From assembly GCF_000024605.1 (NCBI RefSeq), contig NC_013385.1, positions 1,564,175-1,628,174 of the forward strand: a stretch of 64,000 nt of DNA, in the 5' to 3' direction. This document shows positions 32,694 through 45,776 of the stretch, one piece after another. The position numbers and the translations under genes are program-made. This stretch comes from Ammonifex degensii KC4. GTDB taxonomy: Bacteria; Bacillota; Desulfotomaculia; Desulfotomaculales; Ammonificaceae. The notes beneath the pieces are model-generated. The model had not been told where the DNA came from. It did no database searches and was given only the letters and a program-made list of their open reading frames with translations. Positions within the stretch are counted from its first letter, which is position 1. Each line of letters opens with the position of its first letter.

Positions 32694-33369
32694 AAAGACA
32701 CTTATCTGCTCGGAAAATGAGTACGGCAGCCGACGATTTAAAGAAAAGTCGGCCAAGGAACTCAAAGAGGGGAACCAGGGAAAAAAGCCAAGAGGGAAGC
32801 TCGGGAGGAAAGTAGATAACCCCCTGCCACTTCACCCGGCAGGGATTAAGTTTCCGGAGAAGCTGTTCCAACTCTCTAACCGAATAAAAGTGGGCATGGG
32901 CAAAAACCCCTTTGCCTTTTCGGCGCCGGGCCCAAGAGCTCCGGTGGTTAAGCACCCCTACAAGCAACCTCCCTCCTGGCTTCAGAACCCGCCACATTTC
33001 CTCCAGTGCCCTTTCCGGCTCGGCCACGAACTCCAGGGCGGTAAAACAGACCACGGCATCGAAAGAAGCGTCAGGGAAAGGAAGCGAACTCATATCTCCT
33101 TCCAGATAAACGATATTGCCTCCCGCGCCTTTCTCCCGCGCCACAGCTAGCATGGCCGGAGAGATGTCTATCCCTGTGACTTCCGCTCCGGCGGCTGCCA
33201 GGGCACGGGAAACTACCCCTGTGCCACAGCCGGCATCCAGCACCTTCTCCCCCGGCCGAAGGGAAAGAAGCTTCTGTAAACACCGCCACTCGAGCTCCCA
33301 CACCAGTCGGCCCCGGGGGGTAGCGTACCAGTCCTCGTAATGGGTAGCGTAAGCATCGAAAAGGGGCAT
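32692..33369 (-). CDS. Class I SAM-dependent methyltransferase (UbiE/Methyltransf_11 type)
   Basis: A 225-residue protein with SAM motif I VLDAGCGTGVVSRAL (residues about 43-57), acidic loop VTGIDISPAML and LKPGGRLLVGV. The substrate is unknown. The C-terminal 40 residues contain a hydrophobic stretch (PSWLFSLVPLFEFLGRLFF), which hints at a membrane-proximal or lipid substrate. It lies three bases downstream of rodA in the same orientation, so co-expression is likely. Confidence 0.9.
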   Translation of the reverse strand: MPLFDAYATHYEDWYATPRGRLVWELEWRCLQKLLSLRPGEKVLDAGCGTGVVSRALAAAGAEVTGIDISPAMLAVAREKGAGGNIVYLEGDMSSLPFPDASFDAVVCFTALEFVAEPERALEEMWRVLKPGGRLLVGVLNHRSSWARRRKGKGVFAHAHFYSVRELEQLLRKLNPCRVKWQGVIYFPPELPSWLFSLVPLFEFLGRLFFKSSAAVLIFRADKCL

Positions 33370-33371
33370 GG

Positions 33372-34505
33372 TCAGAAGAGCAGGCGCCGGCTGCGCCGGT
33401 AGATGTTTTCCAGAAGGCCTATGGACGCCAGATTCACTATCATCGAGCTACCTCCGTAACTGAAAAGGGGCAAGGGAATCCCGACCGCTGGCATGACGCC
33501 CATAGTCATGCCTATGTTGACGAAGACCTGGAAAGCGATCATACTGATGATACCCGCTGCCAGCAGGCGCCCGTAGGTGTCTTTAGCCTCGACCATTATC
33601 TTTATTCCCCGGAAAAGTAGGAGGAAGTAAAGCAAAAGCAGGAAGGCGGAGCCGCAAAAGCCCAACTCCTCCCCCACCACCGAGAAAATAAAGTCGGTGT
33701 GCTGCTCTGGCAAAAAATTTAGCTGGCTCTGGCTGCCCTGATAAAGACCCCGGCCCCAGATCCCGCCCGAACCTATGGCTATCTGCGATTGGATCACCTG
33801 GTAACCAGCTCCCTGCCAGTCACTCCAGGGATCGATGAATACGGTTATACGGTTGAGCTGGTACTCCTTCATCGGTATCCAGACACCGAAGCGAAAATGA
33901 GCCCATATCCAAGCAACGGCCAAGGAAAGCCCTCCCCCCACCAGCAGGAGAAGAAGACGTGCCGGTGCCCCCGCTACGTAAAGCATGCCTATCGTGATGG
34001 CAATAAAAACCAAAGAGGTGCCCAGGTCCGGCTGCTTCATCACCAGAAGAAAGAGCGGGGCCACGAAGGTGAAGACGGGAAGCAGGTCTTTAAGTCCGCG
34101 AAGCCTCCCCTCCCGCTGGGCCAGAAAACTGCCCAGGCTTGTCACCAGCGCCAGCTTGGCAAACTCCGAAGGCTGGAAGATAAAGGGACCTAGCCTTATC
34201 CAGCGCTGAGCCCCCAGCGCCTCATGCCCTACTATTAGTACCGCTAGGAGCATGAGAAAGGCACCGCCGTACACCCACCAACTATAACGGGCCAACTCCT
34301 CGTAGCGCCAGGATATAAGCGCCAGAGCCCCTATCCAACCCAAAATTGCCCAAACTATCTGCCGTTTCACGTACAGCAGCGGGTCGGGCACAGAAGGACT
34401 GGTAGCATGGGTGGCGCTGGATATGGCTACCATGCCGTATAATATTATCAGCAGGGCGGTGACAATCAACGTCCAGTCGAGACTTCGCTTTAGGCGGCTA
34501 AGCAT
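33372..34505 (-). CDS. rodA: Rod-shape-determining peptidoglycan polymerase RodA (SEDS family)
   Basis: A 377-residue, ten-helix SEDS glycosyltransferase. GAQRWIRLGPFIFQPSEFAKLAL is the family signature (QPSEFAKL); the catalytic-loop Asp is in KQPDLGTSLVF; the C-terminal GIPLPLFSYGGSSMIVN is present. RodA works with a class B PBP in lateral wall synthesis. Choice over FtsW/SpoVE rests on the QLNFLPEQHTDFIFSVVGEE pattern (in parts) and the stand-alone locus. The ATG at 34505 has GGAGGG; the frame is open to 34556 but that part contains the promoter. Confidence 0.92.
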   Translation of the reverse strand: MLSRLKRSLDWTLIVTALLIILYGMVAISSATHATSPSVPDPLLYVKRQIVWAILGWIGALALISWRYEELARYSWWVYGGAFLMLLAVLIVGHEALGAQRWIRLGPFIFQPSEFAKLALVTSLGSFLAQREGRLRGLKDLLPVFTFVAPLFLLVMKQPDLGTSLVFIAITIGMLYVAGAPARLLLLLVGGGLSLAVAWIWAHFRFGVWIPMKEYQLNRITVFIDPWSDWQGAGYQVIQSQIAIGSGGIWGRGLYQGSQSQLNFLPEQHTDFIFSVVGEELGFCGSAFLLLLYFLLLFRGIKIMVEAKDTYGRLLAAGIISMIAFQVFVNIGMTMGVMPAVGIPLPLFSYGGSSMIVNLASIGLLENIYRRSRRLLF

Positions 34506-34536
34506 TCTTCCCTCCACCTCACCCACCTCGCGCTCC

Positions 34537-34566
34537 ATTATAGTGCCGGCGGCCAAGCGCGAACAA
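34537..34566 (-). promoter_or_regulatory. Promoter of rodA
   Basis: On the minus strand TTGTTC (34566-34561), an 18-base spacer and a perfect TATAAT (34542-34537). It lies 31 bases before the ATG at 34505. Confidence 0.75.
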
Positions 34567-34663
34567 GTTAAGCCGGGATAAAATTTTTTCTTGCCGAGGA
34601 AGGGAAACGGACCGAGATAGCGAAAATATTCACTAACTGAAGACCTTTTTAGGAGGTGGTTTC

Positions 34664-35566
34664 ATGAGTGAAGTCTACGTCATCGGGCACAAGAGCCCGG
34701 ACACGGACAGCATCTGCTCGGCTATAGTTTACGCCGGGCTCAAGGGCTACAAGCCAGCCCGGGCCGGGGAGATCAACGAGGAGACGGCCTACGTACTTGA
34801 CTACTTCAAAGTCCCGGTACCCGAACTCCTGGAAAACGCCGCCGGAAAGAAACTGGTGCTGGTGGACCACAACGAGGCCGGGCAGTGTGTTGACGGCCAC
34901 GATCAGGCCGAAATCCTGGAAGTAATCGACCATCACAAGATGAACTTCAACTACCCCAACCCCATCTTCATCCACGTAGAGCCGGTGGGAAGCACGGCTA
35001 CGGTCATCGCCAAGATGTTCAAGGATAAGGTCAAGGAAAATCCCACTTACGCCGGGCTCCTGCTGGCGGCCATCCTCTCGGACACGGTGGTCTTCAAGTC
35101 CCCCACTACCACCGAGGAAGACAAGGCCATTGCCGCCGAACTGGCCCAGATCGCCGGGATCGCCGACATCAACCAGTTTGGCGTGGACATTAAGAAGGCC
35201 AAGGCCTCCATCAAGGGCAAGCCGGTGGCTGACGTCGTGCACGTGGACTTCAAGGACTACGACTTTGCCGGCAAGAAGGTGGGCATCGGGCAGACGGAGC
35301 TGGTGGATATCAACGAGGTGTACGAGCGCCAGGAGGAGTTCATTAATTACCTCAAGGAACTTAAAGAAAGTAAGAACTATGACATGGTCATCTTCATGGC
35401 CACCGACATCATCAAAGAGGGTACCGAGCTTTACTTCATCGGCGATCCCGCCATCATCGAAAAGGCTTTCGGCGTAAAGCCCCAGGGGAACTCGGTGTGG
35501 CTGCCCGGCGTGATGTCCCGCAAGAAGCAGGTGGCCCCGCCGGTAGAAAAAGCTTACTGTCAGTAA
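34664..35566 (+). CDS. ppaC: Manganese-dependent inorganic pyrophosphatase (family II)
   Basis: A 300-residue DHH-family enzyme that hydrolyses pyrophosphate in the cytosol. Metal-site motifs are IGHKSPDTDSICSA (His and Asp ligands), LVDHNE, EVIDHHK (the DHH motif) and ILSDTVVFKSPT. The C-terminal DHHA2 domain ends with SRKKQVAPPV, the family's SRKKQ substrate loop. There is no CBS-domain insert. It has a strong AGGAGG ribosome site and a strong terminator downstream, so it is monocistronic. Confidence 0.97.
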   Translation: MSEVYVIGHKSPDTDSICSAIVYAGLKGYKPARAGEINEETAYVLDYFKVPVPELLENAAGKKLVLVDHNEAGQCVDGHDQAEILEVIDHHKMNFNYPNPIFIHVEPVGSTATVIAKMFKDKVKENPTYAGLLLAAILSDTVVFKSPTTTEEDKAIAAELAQIAGIADINQFGVDIKKAKASIKGKPVADVVHVDFKDYDFAGKKVGIGQTELVDINEVYERQEEFINYLKELKESKNYDMVIFMATDIIKEGTELYFIGDPAIIEKAFGVKPQGNSVWLPGVMSRKKQVAPPVEKAYCQ

Positions 35567-35576
35567 AAAACTTAAG

Positions 35577-35609
35577 GCCCGCCCCTTCATCCGGGGCGGG
35601 CTTTTATTT
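35577..35609 (+). terminator. Rho-independent terminator of ppaC
   Basis: A 9-bp stem GCCCGCCCC/GGGGCGGGC with a seven-base loop (35577-35601), followed by TTTTATTTATTT. It also touches the end of secG and may act in both directions. Confidence 0.93.
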
Positions 35610-35847
35610 ATTTCTGGTGCCAGACTACTAAAAGCAAAGAGAGGGCACCGAAGGCTACGGCCAGCCATACGGTGACCTTGGCCAGCCACTCATCCAGCCC
35701 CTTCTTTTTCCCCAGCAGGGTTTCCGCCGCTCCGCCTATCGCTCCGGAAAGGCCAGCACTCCGGCCCGACTGCATAATTATCACCGTGATGAGCAGAAGA
35801 CACACCAGCACGTAGACAATGGTTACCAGCGTCTTGAGCATTGCCAA
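35608..35847 (-). CDS. secG: Protein translocase subunit SecG
   Basis: A 79-residue protein with two membrane helices (about 5-25 and 58-75) and the SecG signature VIIMQSGRSAGLSGAIGG between them. SecG assists the SecYEG translocon. It is last in the glycolytic operon, after eno, a placement common in Clostridia. The ATG has a GGAGG ribosome site. Confidence 0.95.
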   Translation of the reverse strand: MAMLKTLVTIVYVLVCLLLITVIIMQSGRSAGLSGAIGGAAETLLGKKKGLDEWLAKVTVWLAVAFGALSLLLVVWHQK

Positions 35848-35858
35848 CCTCCTCCATT

Positions 35859-37911
<2,053 letters not shown>

Positions 37912-37925
37912 ACTCCCACCACCTT

Positions 37926-39113
37926 TTACTTGTCCTCCAGCACCGCGATGCCGGGCAGCTCTTTCCCCTCCAGGAATTCCAGGGAAGCTCCTCCACCGGT
38001 GGAAATGTGGGTTATCCGGTCGGCCACCCCGGCCCGGGTCACCGCCGCCACTGTGTCCCCACCGCCGACTATGGTCTCGGCCGTAGCCGGTAAGGCACGG
38101 GCCACGGCTACCGTGCCCGCGTCGTAAGGGGGTTGTTCGAAATAACCCAAGGGACCGTTCCAGAAGATGGTACGGGCTCCGGCCAGTATACGGCAAAACT
38201 CCTCCACCGTCGCCGGCCCCACATCGAGCGCCATCCACCCTTCCGGCACCTCGTTAACAGGCACCACCCGGTGCTCAGCCCCCGCTTCCTTGTTGGCCGC
38301 CACCACCAGATCGCGGGGAAGGACTAGATTCACCCCCCGCTCCCGAGCTTCCTCCATGATAGAGCGGGCCTGTTCCAGCTGGTCGGGCTCCAAAAGGGAC
38401 CTCCCCAGGTTATAGCCCTGGGCCGCTAAGAAGGTGTTGGCCATGCCCCCACCGATCAGCAGGGAATCTACCCGGGTGAGAAGGCTGCGCAGCACCCCGA
38501 TCTTGTCGGAGATCTTAGCTCCCCCTATGAGGGCCACAAAGGGGCGGGCGGGAGAAGTTAGGAGCCGGCTTAAGGCTTCGATCTCCTTGGCCATTAGGAA
38601 TCCGGCCACCGCCGGGCGAAGCTTGGCCACGCCCACCGTGGAAGCGTGGGCCCGGTGTGCTGTACCAAAGGCGTCGTTGACATAGATATCGCAAAGCTTG
38701 GCTAGGCCCTGGGCCAACTCCGGGTCATTTTTGGTCTCCCCCGGGTGAAAGCGGATGTTCTCCAAAAGCAGCACGTCGCCGGGATTTAAAGCCGCCACCG
38801 CTTCCTCCACTTCCGGCCCCACGCAGGAGTCGAGCTTGCGCACCGGCCGCCCCAGCAACTCCTCCAGGCGTTGCGCCACCGGATCCAGGCGCAGAGACTC
38901 GTCAGGCGCCCCCTTGGGCCGCCCTAGGTGGGAAACCAGGATCACCTTGGCCCCCTGCTGACACAGGTACTCGATGGTGGGAAGAGCAGCGCGCAGCCGG
39001 GTGTCATCCGTCACCTTTCCGTCCTTTAAGGGGACGTTGAAGTCCACCCGCACCAGGACCCTTTTCCCCCTGACCTCCACGTCCTTGACCGTCTTTTTGG
39101 TCAAGCCATTCAC
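37926..39113 (-). CDS. pgk: Phosphoglycerate kinase
   Basis: A 395-residue enzyme making ATP from 1,3-bisphosphoglycerate. N-terminal [15 protein letters not shown], substrate-binding SHLGRPKG, hinge [12 protein letters not shown] and C-terminal nucleotide-binding [10 protein letters not shown] and GGGDTVAAV are all present. It lies in the gap-pgk-tpiA-eno order with short spacers. Confidence 0.98.
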   Translation of the reverse strand: MNGLTKKTVKDVEVRGKRVLVRVDFNVPLKDGKVTDDTRLRAALPTIEYLCQQGAKVILVSHLGRPKGAPDESLRLDPVAQRLEELLGRPVRKLDSCVGPEVEEAVAALNPGDVLLLENIRFHPGETKNDPELAQGLAKLCDIYVNDAFGTAHRAHASTVGVAKLRPAVAGFLMAKEIEALSRLLTSPARPFVALIGGAKISDKIGVLRSLLTRVDSLLIGGGMANTFLAAQGYNLGRSLLEPDQLEQARSIMEEARERGVNLVLPRDLVVAANKEAGAEHRVVPVNEVPEGWMALDVGPATVEEFCRILAGARTIFWNGPLGYFEQPPYDAGTVAVARALPATAETIVGGGDTVAAVTRAGVADRITHISTGGGASLEFLEGKELPGIAVLEDK

Positions 39114-39128
39114 ACCCCTTTTTTTCTC

Positions 39129-41557
<2,429 letters not shown>

Positions 41558-41562
41558 AAAGC

Positions 41563-42513
41563 TTACCCTTCCTTCTTTAGCTCCCGTGCCAGAGTGGCAA
41601 GACGCCGCAGACGGTGGTTAACGCAGGACTTGGAAACGGGAGGGTGGAGGAGCTCCCCCAGTTCCTTCAAGGTGGCTTCCGGGTAACGGAGACGAAGCTC
41701 CGCCACCTCGCGCAAGGAAGCAGGTAAGTTCTCCAGCCCCACCCGGGCAATTAGCTGCTCTATTTCCTTGCGGCGCGAGAGAGCCGCCTCCACCGTACGC
41801 GCCAAGTTGGCCGTCTCGCAGTTCACCAGGCGGTTTACCTGACCCCTGACCTCCCGGAGGATACGGGTGTTCTCCAGCTCCAGGAGGGAGGCACTGGCCC
41901 CCATAAGGCGCAGGCATTCGGCCACCGCTCCCCCCTGCCGCAGGTAGACTACCTTGGGCCGACGGGAGTGCCAGCGGGCCTTTACCCCCAGGCGCTCCAG
42001 CAGGGCCACCGTTTCTTGCGCCGCCTCTTCGGTGGGGAGCTCTAACTCCAGCTGGTAACCTCCTTCTACCCCTACCCAGCCGCCTCCCAGGAAAAGGCCC
42101 CGCAGGTAGGCACGGCGGCAGCACTCCCGGCGCAGAAGGGACTTGCGCAAACCGGTGACCTTCTTCCCCCACCGGTCTTTAAGCCCCAGCTTCATCAGGA
42201 GGGCAGGGTCGGTCAGGCGCACTTTCAGCCGATAAGAGTTCAAAGAGCCCTTAGCCCTATCCACCGAAATTTCCCCTGTTTCTCCCAGTACCGCCCGTAG
42301 CAGGCGGTAGGCCTTGCGCGCCAGGTTGGCCCCTTGAGCCTTGAGAATCAGGTACTTGCCCTGCCGTCCCTCCACCACCTGGGAAGAGACCCTTGCCCAC
42401 CCTGCCAGCTCGCTCCAGCAGCAGCAAGAACTTTCCGGCAGAAGGCCGGCTAACTCGGCTTTTACCTTGGCCTCGAAGGGCAGGACGTACTTGTATTCTT
42501 TCCTTAATGCCAT
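41563..42513 (-). CDS. whiA: DNA-binding protein WhiA
   Basis: A 316-residue protein with the degenerate LAGLIDADG-like N-terminal domain (RRAYLRGLFLGGGWV) and a C-terminal helix-turn-helix (LRLRYPEATLKELGELL, VSKSCVNHRLRRL). WhiA affects division and chromosome segregation in Gram-positives. It normally follows rapZ and yvcK; here a polysaccharide deacetylase gene stands in yvcK's place. Confidence 0.94.
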   Translation of the reverse strand: MALRKEYKYVLPFEAKVKAELAGLLPESSCCCWSELAGWARVSSQVVEGRQGKYLILKAQGANLARKAYRLLRAVLGETGEISVDRAKGSLNSYRLKVRLTDPALLMKLGLKDRWGKKVTGLRKSLLRRECCRRAYLRGLFLGGGWVGVEGGYQLELELPTEEAAQETVALLERLGVKARWHSRRPKVVYLRQGGAVAECLRLMGASASLLELENTRILREVRGQVNRLVNCETANLARTVEAALSRRKEIEQLIARVGLENLPASLREVAELRLRYPEATLKELGELLHPPVSKSCVNHRLRRLATLARELKKEG

Positions 42514-42556
42514 TATAACTCACTCCCCTCGCCTGGGGAAAACTTGCCGGCCCGGC

Positions 42557-43393
42557 TTATCTACCTTTGGGCTCTTCTAAGTGACGCTTCAGTTCGTGGA
42601 CGAACTTGGCCTCGCTGTAGGAGCCCATGACCCGCACCCGTTTTAAAGTATAGGGATCAGCGCCGGGCCAGTTCACCCCTTGCACGCAGGTGACGGCTCC
42701 TTTGAAGCCCGCCTCCTTAACCAGCTCCACCACCCGGGCATCGAAATCGCCATAGGGGTAAGAAAAGAAATCTACCGGGCGCCCTAGTTTCTTGCCGAGA
42801 ACTTCCCGGCAGCGGAAGATTTCGTAGCGTTGCCTTTCAGGGTCTACCTTGGTGAGGCGTGGGTGGGTCATGGTGTGGGCGCCAAAGGTTATCTTTCCTG
42901 AGGTTGCCATTTCTTTTATCTCCTGCCAGGTAAGCATCTGGTTGCGCGGCTGCCGGCCGTAATCGGCATCGAAAAAGTTATAGCTTCCCACTGCGTCTGC
43001 TGCCAGAAAGATGGTGGCAGGGTAGCCGTAGCGCTTCAAGATGGGCCAGGCATAAAGATAATTATCTTCATAGCCGTCATCGAAAGTGATTACCACCGGC
43101 TTGGGAGGCAAAGGCTTTCCCCGGGTGAGATAATCATAAGCCTCTTCCATACTCACCACGTGGTATCCGTGGGTTTTGAGATAACGCATCTGCCACTCAA
43201 ACTTCTCCGGCGGTACGCGCAAGCCTAAGCCCCCGGCCCGAGGGTCGGGGTTGACCTTATGGTACATGAGGATGATGACCGCCTTGGAGCTCCTGGCCGA
43301 GGACTCCTTAGCCCCCAGCCATCGCATCCCTCCCCATAAAAGTAGGCCCAGGAGGCCCACGCCCGCCAAGGCAATCAAGGCCCAGCGCCGCAC
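42557..43393 (-). CDS. Polysaccharide deacetylase (NodB homology domain)
   Basis: A 278-residue exported or membrane-anchored enzyme. An N-terminal hydrophobic segment (about 5-22) precedes the NodB domain: VITFDDGYEDNY with the catalytic and metal Asp, FGAHTMTHPRL with the two His ligands, and FSYPYGDFDARV. The family deacetylates chitin-like or peptidoglycan sugars. Being between rapZ and whiA it may link wall metabolism to this operon. Confidence 0.92.
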   Translation of the reverse strand: MRRWALIALAGVGLLGLLLWGGMRWLGAKESSARSSKAVIILMYHKVNPDPRAGGLGLRVPPEKFEWQMRYLKTHGYHVVSMEEAYDYLTRGKPLPPKPVVITFDDGYEDNYLYAWPILKRYGYPATIFLAADAVGSYNFFDADYGRQPRNQMLTWQEIKEMATSGKITFGAHTMTHPRLTKVDPERQRYEIFRCREVLGKKLGRPVDFFSYPYGDFDARVVELVKEAGFKGAVTCVQGVNWPGADPYTLKRVRVMGSYSEAKFVHELKRHLEEPKGR

Positions 43394-43407
43394 TCTCTTC
43401 TCCCCTC

Positions 43408-44274
43408 TCAGGCCGAATCGCGGTTTACGTCCCGGTGGCGCACTGTCACTTGGTAGTCCTTGCTCCGGAGGATCTCGGCCAGGCGGTTGACTATTACCAC
43501 CGAACGGTGCTTGCCCCCGGTGCAGCCCACCGCGATGGTGAGCATGGCCTTGCCCTCTTTAATATAAAGCGGAATTAGAAACTCCACCAGGCTGGTGAAC
43601 CGGGCAATGAACTCCCCCGTGACCGGCGAGGCAAAGACATACTCCTTTACCTCCGGATCCTCCCCGGTCAGGTTCTTGAGACGGGGCACGTAATGGGGGT
43701 TAGGAAGGAAGCGAACGTCCATCAGGAGGTCGGCGTCCAGCGGGATGCCGTACTTGTAACCGAAAGACATAAGCGTTATCCGGAAGCGCCTTAAAGCCTC
43801 CACGTCGCCGAAGAGATTGGCCAGCTGCTCCTTTAGCTGGCTTACCGATAAATTAGAAGTATCGATTATCTTGTGCGCCCGCCCCCGCAGCTCCTCAAGC
43901 CTCTTTCTCTCTTCTCTTATGGCACTTAAAAGATCCCCTCCTAAAGGATGAGGACGCCGCGTTTCCTTGAAGCGGCGCACCAGTACCTCGTCCGAAGCCT
44001 CCAGGAAAACTATTTCATAAGGTATGGCCTCCCGGTCAAAGCGGGAGAGGACCTCAAAAACCTTCTCAAAGAGCTCCCCCCCACGCACATCCACCACCAG
44101 AGCTATCTTTTTTATGGGCACCGCCGCCCGGGCACAAAGCTCGGTAAATGTGGGGATGAGGGTAGGGGGAAGGTTATCGACGCAGAAGAAGCCCAGGTCC
44201 TCCAGACAACGCAGGGCCTGGGTCTTACCCGCACCCGAAAGACCAGTTATGATTACTAGACGCGGCCAGGTCAC
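43408..44274 (-). CDS. rapZ: RNase adapter protein RapZ / YvcJ nucleotide-binding protein
   Basis: A 288-residue P-loop protein. Walker A is GLSGAGKT at the N-terminus, Walker B-like VDVRGGELF, then [22 protein letters not shown] and the C-terminal [12 protein letters not shown] motif, all typical of YvcJ/RapZ. In E. coli it delivers GlmZ to RNase E; in Gram-positives the role is less clear. It lies between pgi and the deacetylase gene. Confidence 0.96.
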   Translation of the reverse strand: MTWPRLVIITGLSGAGKTQALRCLEDLGFFCVDNLPPTLIPTFTELCARAAVPIKKIALVVDVRGGELFEKVFEVLSRFDREAIPYEIVFLEASDEVLVRRFKETRRPHPLGGDLLSAIREERKRLEELRGRAHKIIDTSNLSVSQLKEQLANLFGDVEALRRFRITLMSFGYKYGIPLDADLLMDVRFLPNPHYVPRLKNLTGEDPEVKEYVFASPVTGEFIARFTSLVEFLIPLYIKEGKAMLTIAVGCTGGKHRSVVIVNRLAEILRSKDYQVTVRHRDVNRDSA

Positions 44275-44298
44275 CTCTAAGCTTATCTCCCTTTCCTT

Positions 44299-45645
44299 TC
44301 AGCTTATGGTATAGATCTGGCGGCGACGAGTGAACTCCTCCACCAGCTCTTCAAACTGCGGGCGCCTTGCCTTATAGTCTTGCCGCCCCATGAGGGCGTA
44401 AGTGATCTGCTTACCCTCCTCCACACCGGGCTGGTCGAAGGGGTTGACCTGCCAGCACTCAGCCACGAAGACCACCAAAGCCTCGAAGAAGTAGAAGAGA
44501 GCCCCCAAGGAAGCAGGGGAAACGTCTCGAGTCGCCACGTGGTAGCAGGGCCTTCCTTCGCGCACCAGGCTTATCTCGGTGGCCAGCTGCTCTATGGCCA
44601 GCTGCTCCCCCAACGTACGCCCGCCGAAATAGGCGTACTCCTTCTCGGTGGCAAAGAGGGAAGGAAGCAAGACCTCTGGTTTCTCCTTTATGGTGACGAA
44701 GCCGTAGATCTTGTCGTCCGGTCCCTCCTTGAAGAGCTGGAGCAAAGAGTGCTGGTCGGTAGTACCCACGCAGGCCAGCGGGGTCGTGCCAGCTCGCACC
44801 TCCGCGCCGGTAAGAGAAAGCTTCTTGCCCAAACTCTCGGCCCACAACTGCATGAACCAAAAGCCGAACTCGCTCAAAAGCGTCTCGTAGTTGAACAGCA
44901 CGTGAATGTTCTTCCCCCGCGCCGACCAGTAGCAGATGCCTCCCCCCAGCAGGAACAGGGGGTTAGCCTCCGGGCTCTCTGCCGCCAGGACTTCGTGTAC
45001 CCGCCTGGCTCCTTCTAAGAGCTCCTCCCCCGGGATTCTCAGCAAGGCGGCCGGGAAAAGTCCCACCGGGGAAAGGACCGAATAGCGCCCCGGCAGAGGC
45101 GGCGGGAGATGGAAGACTTCTGCCCCCAGCTCCCGGGCAATGCGGTTCATGCCGTTATCACCCGGATCGCAAATGAAAACCAGGTCTTGCGGTTTCCCTC
45201 CGGCCTCCCGGTAAAGCTTGTAGAAGTACAGGAAGTTGGCTGCCGTCTCCGGCGTGGAACCAGACTTACTTATGTAGATAAGCCCTGTTCTCCTCCAGTC
45301 AAGCAAGTCGGTGAGCTGCTGTGCAAGGTGAGGAGAGATGTTATCCAGCACCAGAAGGCGGGGCGAGCCAGCAAGATTATAGTAAGGCCCCTTGAGAAAC
45401 TGCACAAGAGCCTTGACGCCTAGCGAAGAACCGCCGATGCCTAAAACCAAAAAGGTTTCGTAAGAGTTGCGCAGGCGCTCGGCCACCGCCTCCATCGGCG
45501 GGATTTTGCTCCCCTCTTCTAAAGAGAGGGTGAAGGGATAGGTGCGGGAGCGTAGACGCTCCTGGAAGCGGAGAAAGGGTTCCTGGTAATTCTCCAGTTC
45601 CCCCTCGATTCCGGCCAAAAAGTGCCCTACGTCCACCTTGAGCAC
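44299..45645 (-). CDS. pgi: Glucose-6-phosphate isomerase
   Basis: A 448-residue enzyme of glycolysis and gluconeogenesis. VLGIGGSSLGVKAL, SKSGSTPETAANF, GGRYSVLSPVGLFPA-like PGRYSVLSPVGLF and the C-terminal DQPGVEEGK segment identify it. The GTG start has AAGGGGG upstream. It is the first gene of the ten-gene operon and has a good promoter. Confidence 0.97.
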   Translation of the reverse strand: MLKVDVGHFLAGIEGELENYQEPFLRFQERLRSRTYPFTLSLEEGSKIPPMEAVAERLRNSYETFLVLGIGGSSLGVKALVQFLKGPYYNLAGSPRLLVLDNISPHLAQQLTDLLDWRRTGLIYISKSGSTPETAANFLYFYKLYREAGGKPQDLVFICDPGDNGMNRIARELGAEVFHLPPPLPGRYSVLSPVGLFPAALLRIPGEELLEGARRVHEVLAAESPEANPLFLLGGGICYWSARGKNIHVLFNYETLLSEFGFWFMQLWAESLGKKLSLTGAEVRAGTTPLACVGTTDQHSLLQLFKEGPDDKIYGFVTIKEKPEVLLPSLFATEKEYAYFGGRTLGEQLAIEQLATEISLVREGRPCYHVATRDVSPASLGALFYFFEALVVFVAECWQVNPFDQPGVEEGKQITYALMGRQDYKARRPQFEELVEEFTRRRQIYTIS

Positions 45646-45673
45646 CCGACCACCCCCTTACCGCTACTTTCTT

Positions 45674-45703
45674 ATTATCCCCGCCCTTTTCTTCCGGTGT
45701 CAA
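45674..45703 (-). promoter_or_regulatory. Promoter of the pgi-to-secG operon
   Basis: On the minus strand a perfect TTGACA (45703-45698), an 18-base spacer and GATAAT (45679-45674), 28 bases before the pgi start. All following genes to secG are closely spaced without an evident terminator. Confidence 0.85.
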
Positions 45704-45732
45704 CCGACGCGACTCCAGCCCAGGATCTTTTT

Positions 45733-45741
45733 TGCTAAAAT
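45733..45741 (+). promoter_or_regulatory. Extended -10 promoter of hflX
   Basis: TGC followed by TAAAAT at 45736-45741, 35 bases before the hflX ATG. No clear -35 box. Confidence 0.5.
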
Positions 45742-45776
45742 GAAGTTAGAATCAGAAGGGAAAGGCGGAAGGCAAC

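Noticed and set aside
34649-35689. A 346-residue minus-strand open frame opposite ppaC
   Set aside because: It covers all of a clear pyrophosphatase gene and crosses its terminator; composition (Leu, Val, Gly, His) is that of a shadow frame.
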